Positions 8,108 to 16,557 of a stretch of DNA of 64,000 nt are shown here, piece by piece (positions within the stretch are counted from its first letter, which is position 1; every line of letters begins with the position of its first letter). The position numbers and the translations under genes are program-made. The notes under the pieces were generated by a model, which saw only the letters and a list, made by a program, of their open reading frames with translations, searched no databases and was not told where the DNA came from. The stretch is from Rhizobiaceae bacterium (lineage in GTDB: Bacteria; Pseudomonadota; Alphaproteobacteria; Rhizobiales; Rhizobiaceae): contig JAHBYW010000006.1 of the NCBI GenBank assembly GCA_019635755.1, positions 62,001 to 126,000 of the forward strand, read 5' to 3'.

Positions 8108-8905
8108 ATGAGCCTGATTCTGGATCGGATTCGACGCGGCCTCGGGGTCGCCCTCATGCTCGCATTCGCCGCGCTCGCATCGATGAGCGCCGCGCATGCC
8201 CAGACAACGGACGAAATCGTCAAGCGCGGCAAGATCCTCATCGGCGTCTGCACGGAGGCGGTGCCGGTCTGCTTCCTGGACGACAAGCAGGAATCCGTCG
8301 GCTTCGAGATCGATCTGGCAAAGATGCTCGCCGAGCGGATGGGCGTCGAGCTCGAACTGGTGCAGGTTCCGGGCGCCAGCCGCATCCAGTACCTGCTGGC
8401 GGGCAAGGTCGACATCCTGATCGCCTTCCTCGGCGTCACGCCGGAGCGGGCGCTGCAGGTCGACTACAGCCAGCCCTATTTCATCAGCGACAGCAACGTG
8501 CTGGCCTCGGCCGACGTCGCGATCAGCTCCTACGAGGATCTGAAGAACCTCCGCGTCGCCGTCGTCCGCGGCACAACCTCGGACCGCTTCCTCACCAAGA
8601 AGCTCGGCGAAGGGGCCGTGCTGCGCTTCGACGACACGCCGTCCATGTACCAGGCGCTGATCTCGGGGCAGATCGACGTGGTGACGGATACGCTGCTCAA
8701 TGCCGCGCAGATGATGAAGCAGAACGAGAGCATCAAGCTCGAGAAGAAGTTCGCGATGTTCAGCCAGATCAACGGCATCGCGATCCGCCGCGACAACCAG
8801 AACCTGCTGAACTGGCTGAACAGCTTCGTCGGCTTCGCCAAGGCGAGCGGGGAACTCGGCGTCATGTACGAGAAGTGGTTCGAGCGGCCGATGCCGAACT
8901 TCTGA
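8108..8905 (+). CDS. Amino-acid-type ABC transporter periplasmic binding protein (SBP family 3)
   Basis: 265 residues with a clear signal peptide ending near AAHAQ (residues 28-32). The mature start [11 protein letters not shown] and the block [22 protein letters not shown] are standard for family 3 solute-binding proteins, and [13 protein letters not shown] is the hinge region. The ATG at 8108 has GGGAGGAAG just upstream; an in-frame start at 8027 would put 27 residues before the signal peptide and is rejected. It feeds the ATPase and two permeases that follow. The ligand could be an amino acid or another small carboxylate. Confidence 0.9.
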   Translation: MSLILDRIRRGLGVALMLAFAALASMSAAHAQTTDEIVKRGKILIGVCTEAVPVCFLDDKQESVGFEIDLAKMLAERMGVELELVQVPGASRIQYLLAGKVDILIAFLGVTPERALQVDYSQPYFISDSNVLASADVAISSYEDLKNLRVAVVRGTTSDRFLTKKLGEGAVLRFDDTPSMYQALISGQIDVVTDTLLNAAQMMKQNESIKLEKKFAMFSQINGIAIRRDNQNLLNWLNSFVGFAKASGELGVMYEKWFERPMPNF

Positions 8906-8927
8906 TCGGCTTCGACGCGTGTCTTCG

Positions 8928-9662
<735 letters not shown>

Positions 9663-9701
9663 GATGCGCGCCAGTCGTCACGCCGCGCGGGCCGGATCGC
9701 G

Positions 9702-10373
9702 ATGACCTACGAGTTCTACTTCGGCGACATCTGGAAGGCGCGCTGGCTGCTGCTGGACGGCACGCTGACGACGCTGCGTCTTTCGGCGCTCTGCATGGTG
9801 CTGAGCCTGGCGCTGGCCGTGCCCGCCGCGGTGGCGCGCATCGCCGGCCCTGGCTGGCTGCGCGGCACCATCTATGCCTATGTCGAGTACGTCCGGAACA
9901 CGCCGTTCCTGGTTCAGATCTTCCTCGTCTATTTCGGCCTCGGCATGGCCGGCATCCGGCTCAATCCGAACGGCGCGGCGCTGATCGCCATGACGGCCAA
10001 CGGCGCGGCCTACACGATCGAGATCGTCCGCGCGGGAATCGTCGGCGTGGACCGCGGGCAATGGGAGGCCGGCCGTGTGCTCGGCCTTTCGCCCGTGCAG
10101 ATCTACTCCAGCATCGTGCTGCCGCAGGCGCTGAAGATCATCTACTGGCCGCTGGCCAGCCAGTTCATCCTCATCATGCTGGCATCGAGCGCGGTTTCGG
10201 TGATCGCCACGACGGAGCTGAGTTCCATCACCTACGACATCAGCACGCAGACGTTCCGCGCCTTCGAGGCCTACCTGGTGACGACCGGCATCTACTTCGC
10301 CCTGTCGGTCGCCTTCTCGGCGGTGTTCTCGCTGATCTTCTGGGCGCTGTTCATGCGGCGGAGACCGGCATGA
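9702..10373 (+). CDS. Amino-acid-type ABC transporter permease (HisQ/GlnP family)
   Basis: A 223-residue inner-membrane protein with about five hydrophobic segments. LLLDGTLTTLRLS at the N terminus and EYVRNTPFLVQIFLVYFGL are family blocks, and EAGRVLGLSPVQIYSSIVLP near residues 119-138 is the EAA loop that contacts the ATPase. It pairs with the next permease, whose ATG overlaps its stop (ATGA). Confidence 0.92.
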   Translation: MTYEFYFGDIWKARWLLLDGTLTTLRLSALCMVLSLALAVPAAVARIAGPGWLRGTIYAYVEYVRNTPFLVQIFLVYFGLGMAGIRLNPNGAALIAMTANGAAYTIEIVRAGIVGVDRGQWEAGRVLGLSPVQIYSSIVLPQALKIIYWPLASQFILIMLASSAVSVIATTELSSITYDISTQTFRAFEAYLVTTGIYFALSVAFSAVFSLIFWALFMRRRPA

Positions 10374-11023
10374 GAGCGCTCAACTTCGGGGACGTCGTCT
10401 TCCTCGCCAAGGGCGCACTGTGGACGCTCGCCCTGTTCTTCGTCAGCCTCGTCGGAGGCAGCGTCATCGGCATCGCGCTGGCGCTGATGCGGACATCGCC
10501 CTGGCGGCCGCTCCGGTGGTTCGCCCTCGGCTATTTCCGGCTGATCCAGGGGACGCCGGTGCTGATGCAGATATTCCTGATCTATTTCGGCACGGCGCTG
10601 CTGGGCTTCGAGTTCGGCGCGCTGCTCTCGGCGGGCCTGGCGCTCAGCATCAATGCCGGCGCGTTCCTCGGCGAGATCTGGGCGAGCAGCATCGACTCGG
10701 TCGGCAAGGGCCAGAGCGAGGCAGCGCGCGTGCTCGGCCTCAGATACGGCACGACGATGTGGCACATCGTCATCCCGCAGGCGATGCGGGTCGCCACGCC
10801 GCCCACGGTCGGCTTCCTCGTGCAGCTGGTGAAGGGCACCGCGATGGCCTCCTTCGTCGGCTTCGTCGAACTGACGCGCGCCAGCCAGATGATCAACAAC
10901 GCGACGTTCCAGCCCTTTGTCATCTTCGGCGGGGTGTCGCTGCTCTATTTCGCGATCTGCTGGCCGCTCAGCCTGCTGAGCAGCCGGCTCGAGGCGCGGC
11001 TGGCCAAGGCCTACACGCGCTGA
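10370..11023 (+). CDS. Amino-acid-type ABC transporter permease, second subunit
   Basis: A 217-residue permease beginning in the overlap with the previous gene. FRLIQGTPVLMQIFLIYFG and the EAA loop EAARVLGLRYGTTMWHIVIP are diagnostic of the HisM/GlnP family. The binding protein, ATPase and two permeases form a complete importer at 8108-11023, distinct from the sugar-type permeases at 1-1748; the island therefore contains parts of two uptake systems. Confidence 0.92.
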   Translation: MRALNFGDVVFLAKGALWTLALFFVSLVGGSVIGIALALMRTSPWRPLRWFALGYFRLIQGTPVLMQIFLIYFGTALLGFEFGALLSAGLALSINAGAFLGEIWASSIDSVGKGQSEAARVLGLRYGTTMWHIVIPQAMRVATPPTVGFLVQLVKGTAMASFVGFVELTRASQMINNATFQPFVIFGGVSLLYFAICWPLSLLSSRLEARLAKAYTR

Positions 11024-11035
11024 CGGGCGCCGCTC

Positions 11036-11061
11036 CGCTTCCCACCCAATCGGGGGAAGCG
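11036..11061 (+). promoter_or_regulatory. Hairpin containing copy 3 of the ACCC-N4-GGGK-GAA motif
   Basis: ACCCAATCGGGGGAA at 11044-11058 is the third copy of the motif. Here it sits inside a larger perfect 8-bp inverted repeat, CGCTTCCC (11036-11043) and GGGAAGCG (11054-11061). It lies between the permease stop and the E1 alpha start at 11116. No T-tract follows, so a simple terminator is unlikely. Confidence 0.45.
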
Positions 11062-11115
11062 ACAGGCGGCCCGACGCTTCATCTTCGCTCCATCGAACAC
11101 GGCAAGACGAGCTCA

Positions 11116-12126
11116 ATGCCCCAGAACTCCAACAGGGACCGCGCGCTGCTGGCGCTCAGACGCATGATGATGATCCGCGCCTTCGAGGCGCGGACGGAGA
11201 AACTCATCAACCGCGGCGACGTCATCGGCGTCATGCACAGTTCGGCCGGGCAGGAAGCAGCCTGCGTCGGCGCCTGCATGGCGCTGCGCGACGACGACTA
11301 CATCACCGGGACGCATCGCTCGCACGGGCACCCGATCGCCAAGGGCTCCAAGGTGGACCGGCTGATCGCCGAGCTGATGGGCCGCTCGACGGGCGTGTGC
11401 AAGGGCATGGGCGGCTCGATGCACCTGGCGGACTTCTCCGTCGGCAGCCTCGGCGAATCCGCCATCGTCGGCTCGTCCATCGGCATCGCGGTCGGCGCCG
11501 CGCTCGCCAACCGGCTGCGCAGGCTCGACCGGGTCAGCCTGGCGTTCTTCGGCGATGGCGCCGCCAACACGGGCATCTGCCACGAAGGCATGAACATGGC
11601 GGCCGTCTGGCGTCTGCCGGTGGTCTTCTTCTGCGAGAACAACGGGTATGCGGTGACCACGCCGCAGTCGCAGGCAACGCCCGTCGAGCGCATCTCGCAG
11701 CGGGCCGCCGCCTACGGCATGGAGGGCGTCACCGTCGACGGACAGGACGTGCGCGCGGTGCATGACGCGGTCGCGGTCGCCGTGGCGCGGGCGCGGCGCG
11801 GTGACGGCCCGTCGATCGTCGAGGCGATGACCTATCGCTACGACGACCATTCATACCGGCTGGGCTCGCTGAGCGGCAAGCGCGACCCGGCCGAGATCGC
11901 CCACTGGCGCGGGCGCGACCCGATCAAGATCGAGGCCGAGCGGCTGCGCGAGGAAGGCCTGGTCACCGACGAAGACCTGGCGGCGCTGGAGGCAGGCGTC
12001 GAAGTCGAGCTGGACGACGCCGTCGCGTTCGGCTGGGCGAGCCCCTACCCGACCCGCGACGACCTCTGGAGCAACATGTACGCCGATTCCAGCGCCTGGG
12101 AGGCCTCGCCGTGGCAGAAGCATTGA
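11116..12126 (+). CDS. Thiamine-diphosphate-dependent 2-oxoacid/acetoin dehydrogenase E1, alpha subunit
   Basis: 336 residues. HRSHGHPIAKG and GGSMHLAD are the substrate-site blocks. The thiamine diphosphate motif begins at GDGAANTG near residue 150 and ends with ENN about 30 residues later. The phosphorylation-loop region YRYDDHSYR is also typical. The protein would decarboxylate a 2-oxoacid or cleave an acetoin-like diketone and pass the acyl group to a lipoyl domain. Its end overlaps the beta-subunit start by 16 nt. No E2 acyltransferase or E3 gene follows, only a lipoyl domain. Confidence 0.88.
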   Translation: MPQNSNRDRALLALRRMMMIRAFEARTEKLINRGDVIGVMHSSAGQEAACVGACMALRDDDYITGTHRSHGHPIAKGSKVDRLIAELMGRSTGVCKGMGGSMHLADFSVGSLGESAIVGSSIGIAVGAALANRLRRLDRVSLAFFGDGAANTGICHEGMNMAAVWRLPVVFFCENNGYAVTTPQSQATPVERISQRAAAYGMEGVTVDGQDVRAVHDAVAVAVARARRGDGPSIVEAMTYRYDDHSYRLGSLSGKRDPAEIAHWRGRDPIKIEAERLREEGLVTDEDLAALEAGVEVELDDAVAFGWASPYPTRDDLWSNMYADSSAWEASPWQKH

Positions 12127-13115
12127 CGAGCGCCGGCGTGGAACTGATCACGCCGATGCAGGCGATGAACAAGGCGCTTCGCGAAGCGCTGGCAGAGGAC
12201 GAGTCCGTCTTCGTCATGGGCGAGGACATCCAGGTCGGCACCTACGGAATGACACTCGGCCTCTACGAGGAGTTCGGCGCAGAGCGCATCCGCAACACGC
12301 CGATCTCCGAGGGCGCGATCGTCGGCGCGGCGGTGGGCGCCGCCATGTGCGGCCTGAGGCCGGTCGTCGACCTGTCGATCGCGACCTTCGCCTATGTCGC
12401 GCTCGACCAGCTGGTCAACCAGGCGGCCAAGAACCGCTACCTGTTCGGCACCCAGGCCGACGTTCCGGCCGTCTTCTATCTCATCACCTATCACCGCTCG
12501 AACGCGGCGGCGCAGCACACCGACCGTCCCCACCCGATCTTCATGGGCATTCCGGGCTTCAAGGTCGTGGCTCCCGCGACGCCAAACGACGCCTATGGGC
12601 TCATGAGGGCGGCGATCCGCGACCCCGATCCGGTCGTGGTGCTTGCTGACATGACGACCGTTCGTCGAAAGGGTCCGCTGGACGGCGAGGCCGACGGCGT
12701 GCGCATCGGCAAGGCGAAGGTGGTCCGCGAAGGCACCGACGTGACGCTGGTCGCCTTCTTCACGCTGTTCCCGGCGCTGGCCGCCGCGGAGAAGCTCGCC
12801 GCCGAGGGCATTTCGGTCGAGGTGATAGACCCACGGACGCTGGCGCCGCTCGACATGGCGACCATCCTGCAGTCGGTGCGCAAGACCGGCCGGCTCGTTG
12901 CCGCCGACATCGCCTACGACACGTGCAGCGCGGCATCCGAGGTCATCGCATCGGTGACAGAGACGGCCTTTGCATCGCTCCGCGCCGCGCCGCGGCGGGT
13001 CTGCACCCCGATGGTGCACGTTCCCTTCTGCCCGCCGCTGGAGAAGCAGCTCTTTCCGGACGAGGCCCGCATCGAAGACGCGGTCCGCGCCGTCGTCGCC
13101 AACAGCAGGAAGTGA
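12111..13115 (+). CDS. 2-oxoacid/acetoin dehydrogenase E1, beta subunit
   Basis: 334 residues from a GTG start that overlaps the alpha subunit. GEDIQVGTYGMTLGLYEEFG and RIRNTPISEGAIVGAAVGAA are the pyrimidine-domain blocks of transketolase-like E1 beta chains. VEVIDPRTLAPLD near residue 240 is the C-terminal domain block. It forms the alpha2beta2 E1 with the preceding gene. The terminal PFCPPLEKQLFPD is the usual C-terminal motif. Confidence 0.9.
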   Translation: MAEALTSAGVELITPMQAMNKALREALAEDESVFVMGEDIQVGTYGMTLGLYEEFGAERIRNTPISEGAIVGAAVGAAMCGLRPVVDLSIATFAYVALDQLVNQAAKNRYLFGTQADVPAVFYLITYHRSNAAAQHTDRPHPIFMGIPGFKVVAPATPNDAYGLMRAAIRDPDPVVVLADMTTVRRKGPLDGEADGVRIGKAKVVREGTDVTLVAFFTLFPALAAAEKLAAEGISVEVIDPRTLAPLDMATILQSVRKTGRLVAADIAYDTCSAASEVIASVTETAFASLRAAPRRVCTPMVHVPFCPPLEKQLFPDEARIEDAVRAVVANSRK

Positions 13116-13121
13116 GACGAG

Positions 13122-13364
13122 ATGATCGTTGAAGTGAAGCTGCCGCAGCTCTCCATGGGCGTGGTGGACTGCCAGGTGTCCAAATGGCTGGCTGCCGTCG
13201 GCGACCGCGTCGCGGAGGGCCAGCTGCTGATCGAGGTCGATACCGACAAGACTGTGACGGAGATCGAGGCTCCCGGCTCCGGCGTGCTGGTGGAGATCCG
13301 GATCCCGGCAGGCACGGTGGTCGGTGTCGGCGAGACGCTCGGCGTCATCGACACGGCGGCCTGA
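13122..13364 (+). CDS. Stand-alone lipoyl (biotinyl/lipoyl) domain protein
   Basis: Only 80 residues, forming a single lipoyl domain: VKLPQLSMGVVDCQVSKW at the start and DTDKTVTEIEAP with Lys43 as the lipoylation site. It lacks the peripheral-subunit-binding and catalytic acyltransferase domains of an E2. It starts 6 nt after the E1 beta stop. It probably acts as a mobile acyl carrier for the E1 pair; an E2/E3 would have to come from elsewhere, or the lipoyl domain serves another acceptor. Confidence 0.85.
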   Translation: MIVEVKLPQLSMGVVDCQVSKWLAAVGDRVAEGQLLIEVDTDKTVTEIEAPGSGVLVEIRIPAGTVVGVGETLGVIDTAA

Positions 13365-13388
13365 CGCGGCGATCGGCAGGAGGGCAGG

Positions 13389-14249
13389 ATGAGGTTCGTC
13401 ACATTCGAACAGGACGGAAGGCGCGGCCTGGCCGTCATGGACGCAGGCGGGGCCTTGCGCGGCGGCCTTGCCGGCGATCCCGGTTTCCCCGGCTCGCTGG
13501 GGGCGCTGATCGAGGCTGGCAAAGATGCACTGACGGAGGCCGGTCGCCGGCTTGCCGCCGGCGGCGAGATCGACCGCGCCGCGGTGCGCATCCTGCCGCC
13601 GCTCGCCGCGCCGGAGAAGATCATCTGCGTCGGCCTGAACTATCGGGAGCACGCGGCGGAATCGAACGTCGCTCCTCCGGCCTTCCCGACCATCTTCTCG
13701 CGGTTCCCGTCCAGCCTGATCGGGCACGAGGCGCCGATGATCCGGCCGAAGAGCTCGACCCATTTCGACTTCGAGGGGGAGCTGGTCGCGGTCATCGGGC
13801 AGGGCGGCCGGCACATCCCGAAGGCGCGCGCACTCGACCATGTGGTCGGCTATTCGGTGTTCAACGACGGTTCGGTGCGCGACATCCAGCTGCGCACGTC
13901 GCAGTGGACGATGGGCAAGAATTTCGACGGCACCGGCGCGTTCGGCCCCGCCCTGGTCACCGCCGACGAACTGCCCGCCGGCGCCAGCGGACTGCGGCTG
14001 GTGACGCGTCTCAACGGCTTCGTGGTGCAGGATGGGCGGACCGACGACCTCATCTTCGACATCGCCACGCTCGTGAGCGAGATCAGCGCAGCGATGACGC
14101 TGAAAGCCGGCGACGTGATCGTCACGGGAACGCCGTCGGGCGTCGGCATGGCGCGCACGCCGCAGCTCTTCATGAAGGACGGCGACGTCTGCGAGGTCGA
14201 GATCGAAGGCATCGGCCTGTTGCGCAACCCCGTGCGCGACGAGGGATGA
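13389..14249 (+). CDS. Fumarylacetoacetate hydrolase (FAH)-family protein
   Basis: 286 residues. KIICVGLNYREHAAESN near residue 80 opens the FAH fold. HFDFEGELVAVIG supplies two metal-binding glutamates and YSVFNDGSVRDIQ the metal-binding aspartate; TGTPSGVGMAR is the C-terminal block. The family cleaves C-C bonds of diketo acids or hydrates and decarboxylates 2-oxo acids. In sugar-acid pathways it hydrolyses 2,4-diketo-3-deoxy acids, which fits the lactonase and SDR genes here. The substrate remains open. Confidence 0.87.
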   Translation: MRFVTFEQDGRRGLAVMDAGGALRGGLAGDPGFPGSLGALIEAGKDALTEAGRRLAAGGEIDRAAVRILPPLAAPEKIICVGLNYREHAAESNVAPPAFPTIFSRFPSSLIGHEAPMIRPKSSTHFDFEGELVAVIGQGGRHIPKARALDHVVGYSVFNDGSVRDIQLRTSQWTMGKNFDGTGAFGPALVTADELPAGASGLRLVTRLNGFVVQDGRTDDLIFDIATLVSEISAAMTLKAGDVIVTGTPSGVGMARTPQLFMKDGDVCEVEIEGIGLLRNPVRDEG

Positions 14250-14269
14250 CCGGCGGCCGGAGACGGACG

Positions 14270-15058
14270 ATGGCGACGCGGCGACGTGCCGGTGCTCCGG
14301 CGATCTCTTTCGCGGGCCGGGTCGCGCTGGTGACCGGCGGGGCGGGCGACCTCGGCATGGCGATCGCCGAACGAATCGCCCGCGCCGGAGGTACGGTCGT
14401 GCTCGCGGATGTGGACGCCGGCAAAGCGGCGGACGCCGCGGAGGGCCTCGCGGCGGTCGGACTGGATGCCCATGCCCTTGCGATGAATGTCGCCGACGAC
14501 GCCTCGGTCACCGCCGGCTTAGTCGGCGTGACCAGGCGGCACGGCCGGCTCGACATCCTGGTCAACAATGCCGGCGTGGCGGCACGGAAGCCGAGCATCG
14601 ACCTGGCGGTCGAGGACTGGACGCGGGTCCTTTCCGTCAACCTGACGGGCACCTTCCTGTGCTCGCGCGCGGCGGCGCGTGTCATGATGGCGATCGGCGG
14701 CGGCGCGATCGTCAATGTCGCATCGATCATGGGTCTGGTCGGAAACGCGCTCTATGCCAATCCGGCCTATCATGCATCGAAGGGCGGGATCGTGAACCTG
14801 ACGCGTGCGCTCGCGGTGGAATGGGCGAGCGCCGGGATCCGCGTCAACGCCATCGCGCCGACCTTCGCCGAGACGAAACTCACCGAGCGCCTGCTGGCCG
14901 AGCCCGGCATGCGCGACGGCATCCTGGCGCGCACGCCGATGGGCCGGCTGGCGCGCCCGGCGGAGATCGCCGAAGCGGTCGCGTTCCTTGCCTCCGACGC
15001 GGCCTCGCTGATCACCGGCGCGACCCTGCCGATCGACGGCGGCTGGACAGCGGCCTAA
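14270..15058 (+). CDS. SDR-family oxidoreductase
   Basis: A 262-residue classical SDR with TGGAGDLG as cofactor loop, NNAG near residue 98, NVASIMG and the active-site YHASKGG. The ATG at 14270 has GGAG 7 nt upstream; an in-frame ATG at 14246 overlaps the FAH stop but has its purine tract directly adjacent, so it is less likely. In known pathways a 2-keto-3-deoxy-acid SDR works with a FAH-family hydrolase, which this pair may copy. It is the last gene of the plus-strand island. Confidence 0.85.
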   Translation: MATRRRAGAPAISFAGRVALVTGGAGDLGMAIAERIARAGGTVVLADVDAGKAADAAEGLAAVGLDAHALAMNVADDASVTAGLVGVTRRHGRLDILVNNAGVAARKPSIDLAVEDWTRVLSVNLTGTFLCSRAAARVMMAIGGGAIVNVASIMGLVGNALYANPAYHASKGGIVNLTRALAVEWASAGIRVNAIAPTFAETKLTERLLAEPGMRDGILARTPMGRLARPAEIAEAVAFLASDAASLITGATLPIDGGWTAA

Positions 15059-15095
15059 GGCAAGCGGGGTCGCGGCTCCGTTTGGCGGCGGCCGC

Positions 15096-16556
15096 TCAGA
15101 AGACGGGCGGATAAGGCCGGCCGCCGCGGTCGAGCGTGATCCAGCGCGTCTCGGTGAACGTCTCCAGCGACCAGCGCCCGCCATGCTTGCCCGAGCCCGA
15201 CGCCTTGAAGCCGCCGAAGGGCACATGCGGCTCGTCGTTCACGCTCGAGCAGTTGATGTGGCAGTTGCCGGTGTCGAGCTTGTTGACGATCGCCAGCCCG
15301 CGACCCTCGTCGCGCGTCATGACGCCGGCCGACAGGCCGTATTCGGTGTCATTGGCGATCTGCACGGCCTCGTCGTCGGTGCGGAACGGGATGACCGGCA
15401 CGACCGGGCCGAACGTCTCGTCCTGGTAGAGCTTCATCTCCGGCGTCACGCCGGTGAGGATGGTCGGCTCGACGAAGCGTCCGTCGATCTTGCCGCCGAG
15501 GACGACCTTGGCGCCCTTGTGGATCGCGTCCTCGAGCTGCTCCTTCACCTTGGCCGCCTGCTTGTCGTTGATGAGCGGGCCGATGACGTTCTCCTTGCTC
15601 TTCGTCGGATCGCCGACCTTGAGCTTTCCGGCGCGCTCGACGAAGCGCTTGAGGAAGTCATCAAAAATCTTCTCGTGGACGAGCACCTTCTCGACCGACA
15701 TGCAGATCTGGCCCTGGTGCATGAAGGAGCCGAAGTTCGCTGCTTGCGTGGCGCGCTCCATGTCGGCGTCCTCCAGCACGATCAGCGAATCCTTGCCGCC
15801 GAGCTCGACGCAGCACTTCTTCAGATGCGCGCCGGCCTTGGCCGCAACCTGGCGGCCGACCGCCGTCGAGCCGGTGAACGAGACGCCCTTCACGTAGGGA
15901 TGTTCGATCAGCTCATCGCCGACTTCGGCGACGTTCTGGCGCGAGCAGGTGACGACGTTCAGCACGCCCTTCGGCAGGCCGGCCTCCTCGAAGATCTCGG
16001 CGAACAGGAGCCCGCCCAGATAGGGCGTCTCCTCGGAGGGCTTCAGCACGATCGTGTTTCCGGCCACCATCGGGAACAGGAAGCCGCGCGCCGACAGGAT
16101 GCAGGGGAAGTTCCAGGGGCTGATCACGGACACCACGCCCATCGGCCGGCGCACCGCCATGGACACCTTGCCGTATTCGGACGGCAGCACCTCGCCGGTC
16201 GACTGCCAGACCGAGCCGGCCGCGGCGTGGAAGATCTCCTCCACATATCCTGTCTCGAACATGCCCTTGCCGAACCAGCCGCCGCCTTCCGCCTGGATCG
16301 CCTCGACGATCTCCATGCGGCGCTTCATCCAGATCTCCGCGGCCTTGTGCATCACATGCGCGCGCTTGGAGAAGGAGAGCTTCGACCATTCGGGGAAGGC
16401 CGCGTGGGCCGCCTCGATCGCCGCCGCCGCCTCGGTGCGGCCGGAGTCCGGCACCTCGGCCCAGACCGAGCCGTCGGCCGGGTTGTAGTCCTTGAAGGTC
16501 TTCTTGGTCGCCGACCAGCCGCCGCCGACATACATGCCTTCGAACACGCGAGCCAT
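15096..16556 (-). CDS. Aldehyde dehydrogenase (first of three in the region)
   Basis: 486 residues, full family length. Asn149 in SPWNF, Glu251 in ELGGK and Cys285 in GQICMS are the catalytic residues, and FTGSTAVG is the NAD loop. VPFGGFKASGSGKHGG lies near the C terminus. The QGQICMS signature is typical of vanillin/benzaldehyde-type dehydrogenases. It is the last gene of a minus-strand operon with a Liv-type ABC importer and starts 1 nt after the livF stop. It probably oxidises an aldehyde made from the imported compound. Confidence 0.9.
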   Translation of the reverse strand: MARVFEGMYVGGGWSATKKTFKDYNPADGSVWAEVPDSGRTEAAAAIEAAHAAFPEWSKLSFSKRAHVMHKAAEIWMKRRMEIVEAIQAEGGGWFGKGMFETGYVEEIFHAAAGSVWQSTGEVLPSEYGKVSMAVRRPMGVVSVISPWNFPCILSARGFLFPMVAGNTIVLKPSEETPYLGGLLFAEIFEEAGLPKGVLNVVTCSRQNVAEVGDELIEHPYVKGVSFTGSTAVGRQVAAKAGAHLKKCCVELGGKDSLIVLEDADMERATQAANFGSFMHQGQICMSVEKVLVHEKIFDDFLKRFVERAGKLKVGDPTKSKENVIGPLINDKQAAKVKEQLEDAIHKGAKVVLGGKIDGRFVEPTILTGVTPEMKLYQDETFGPVVPVIPFRTDDEAVQIANDTEYGLSAGVMTRDEGRGLAIVNKLDTGNCHINCSSVNDEPHVPFGGFKASGSGKHGGRWSLETFTETRWITLDRGGRPYPPVF

Positions 16557-16557
16557 C

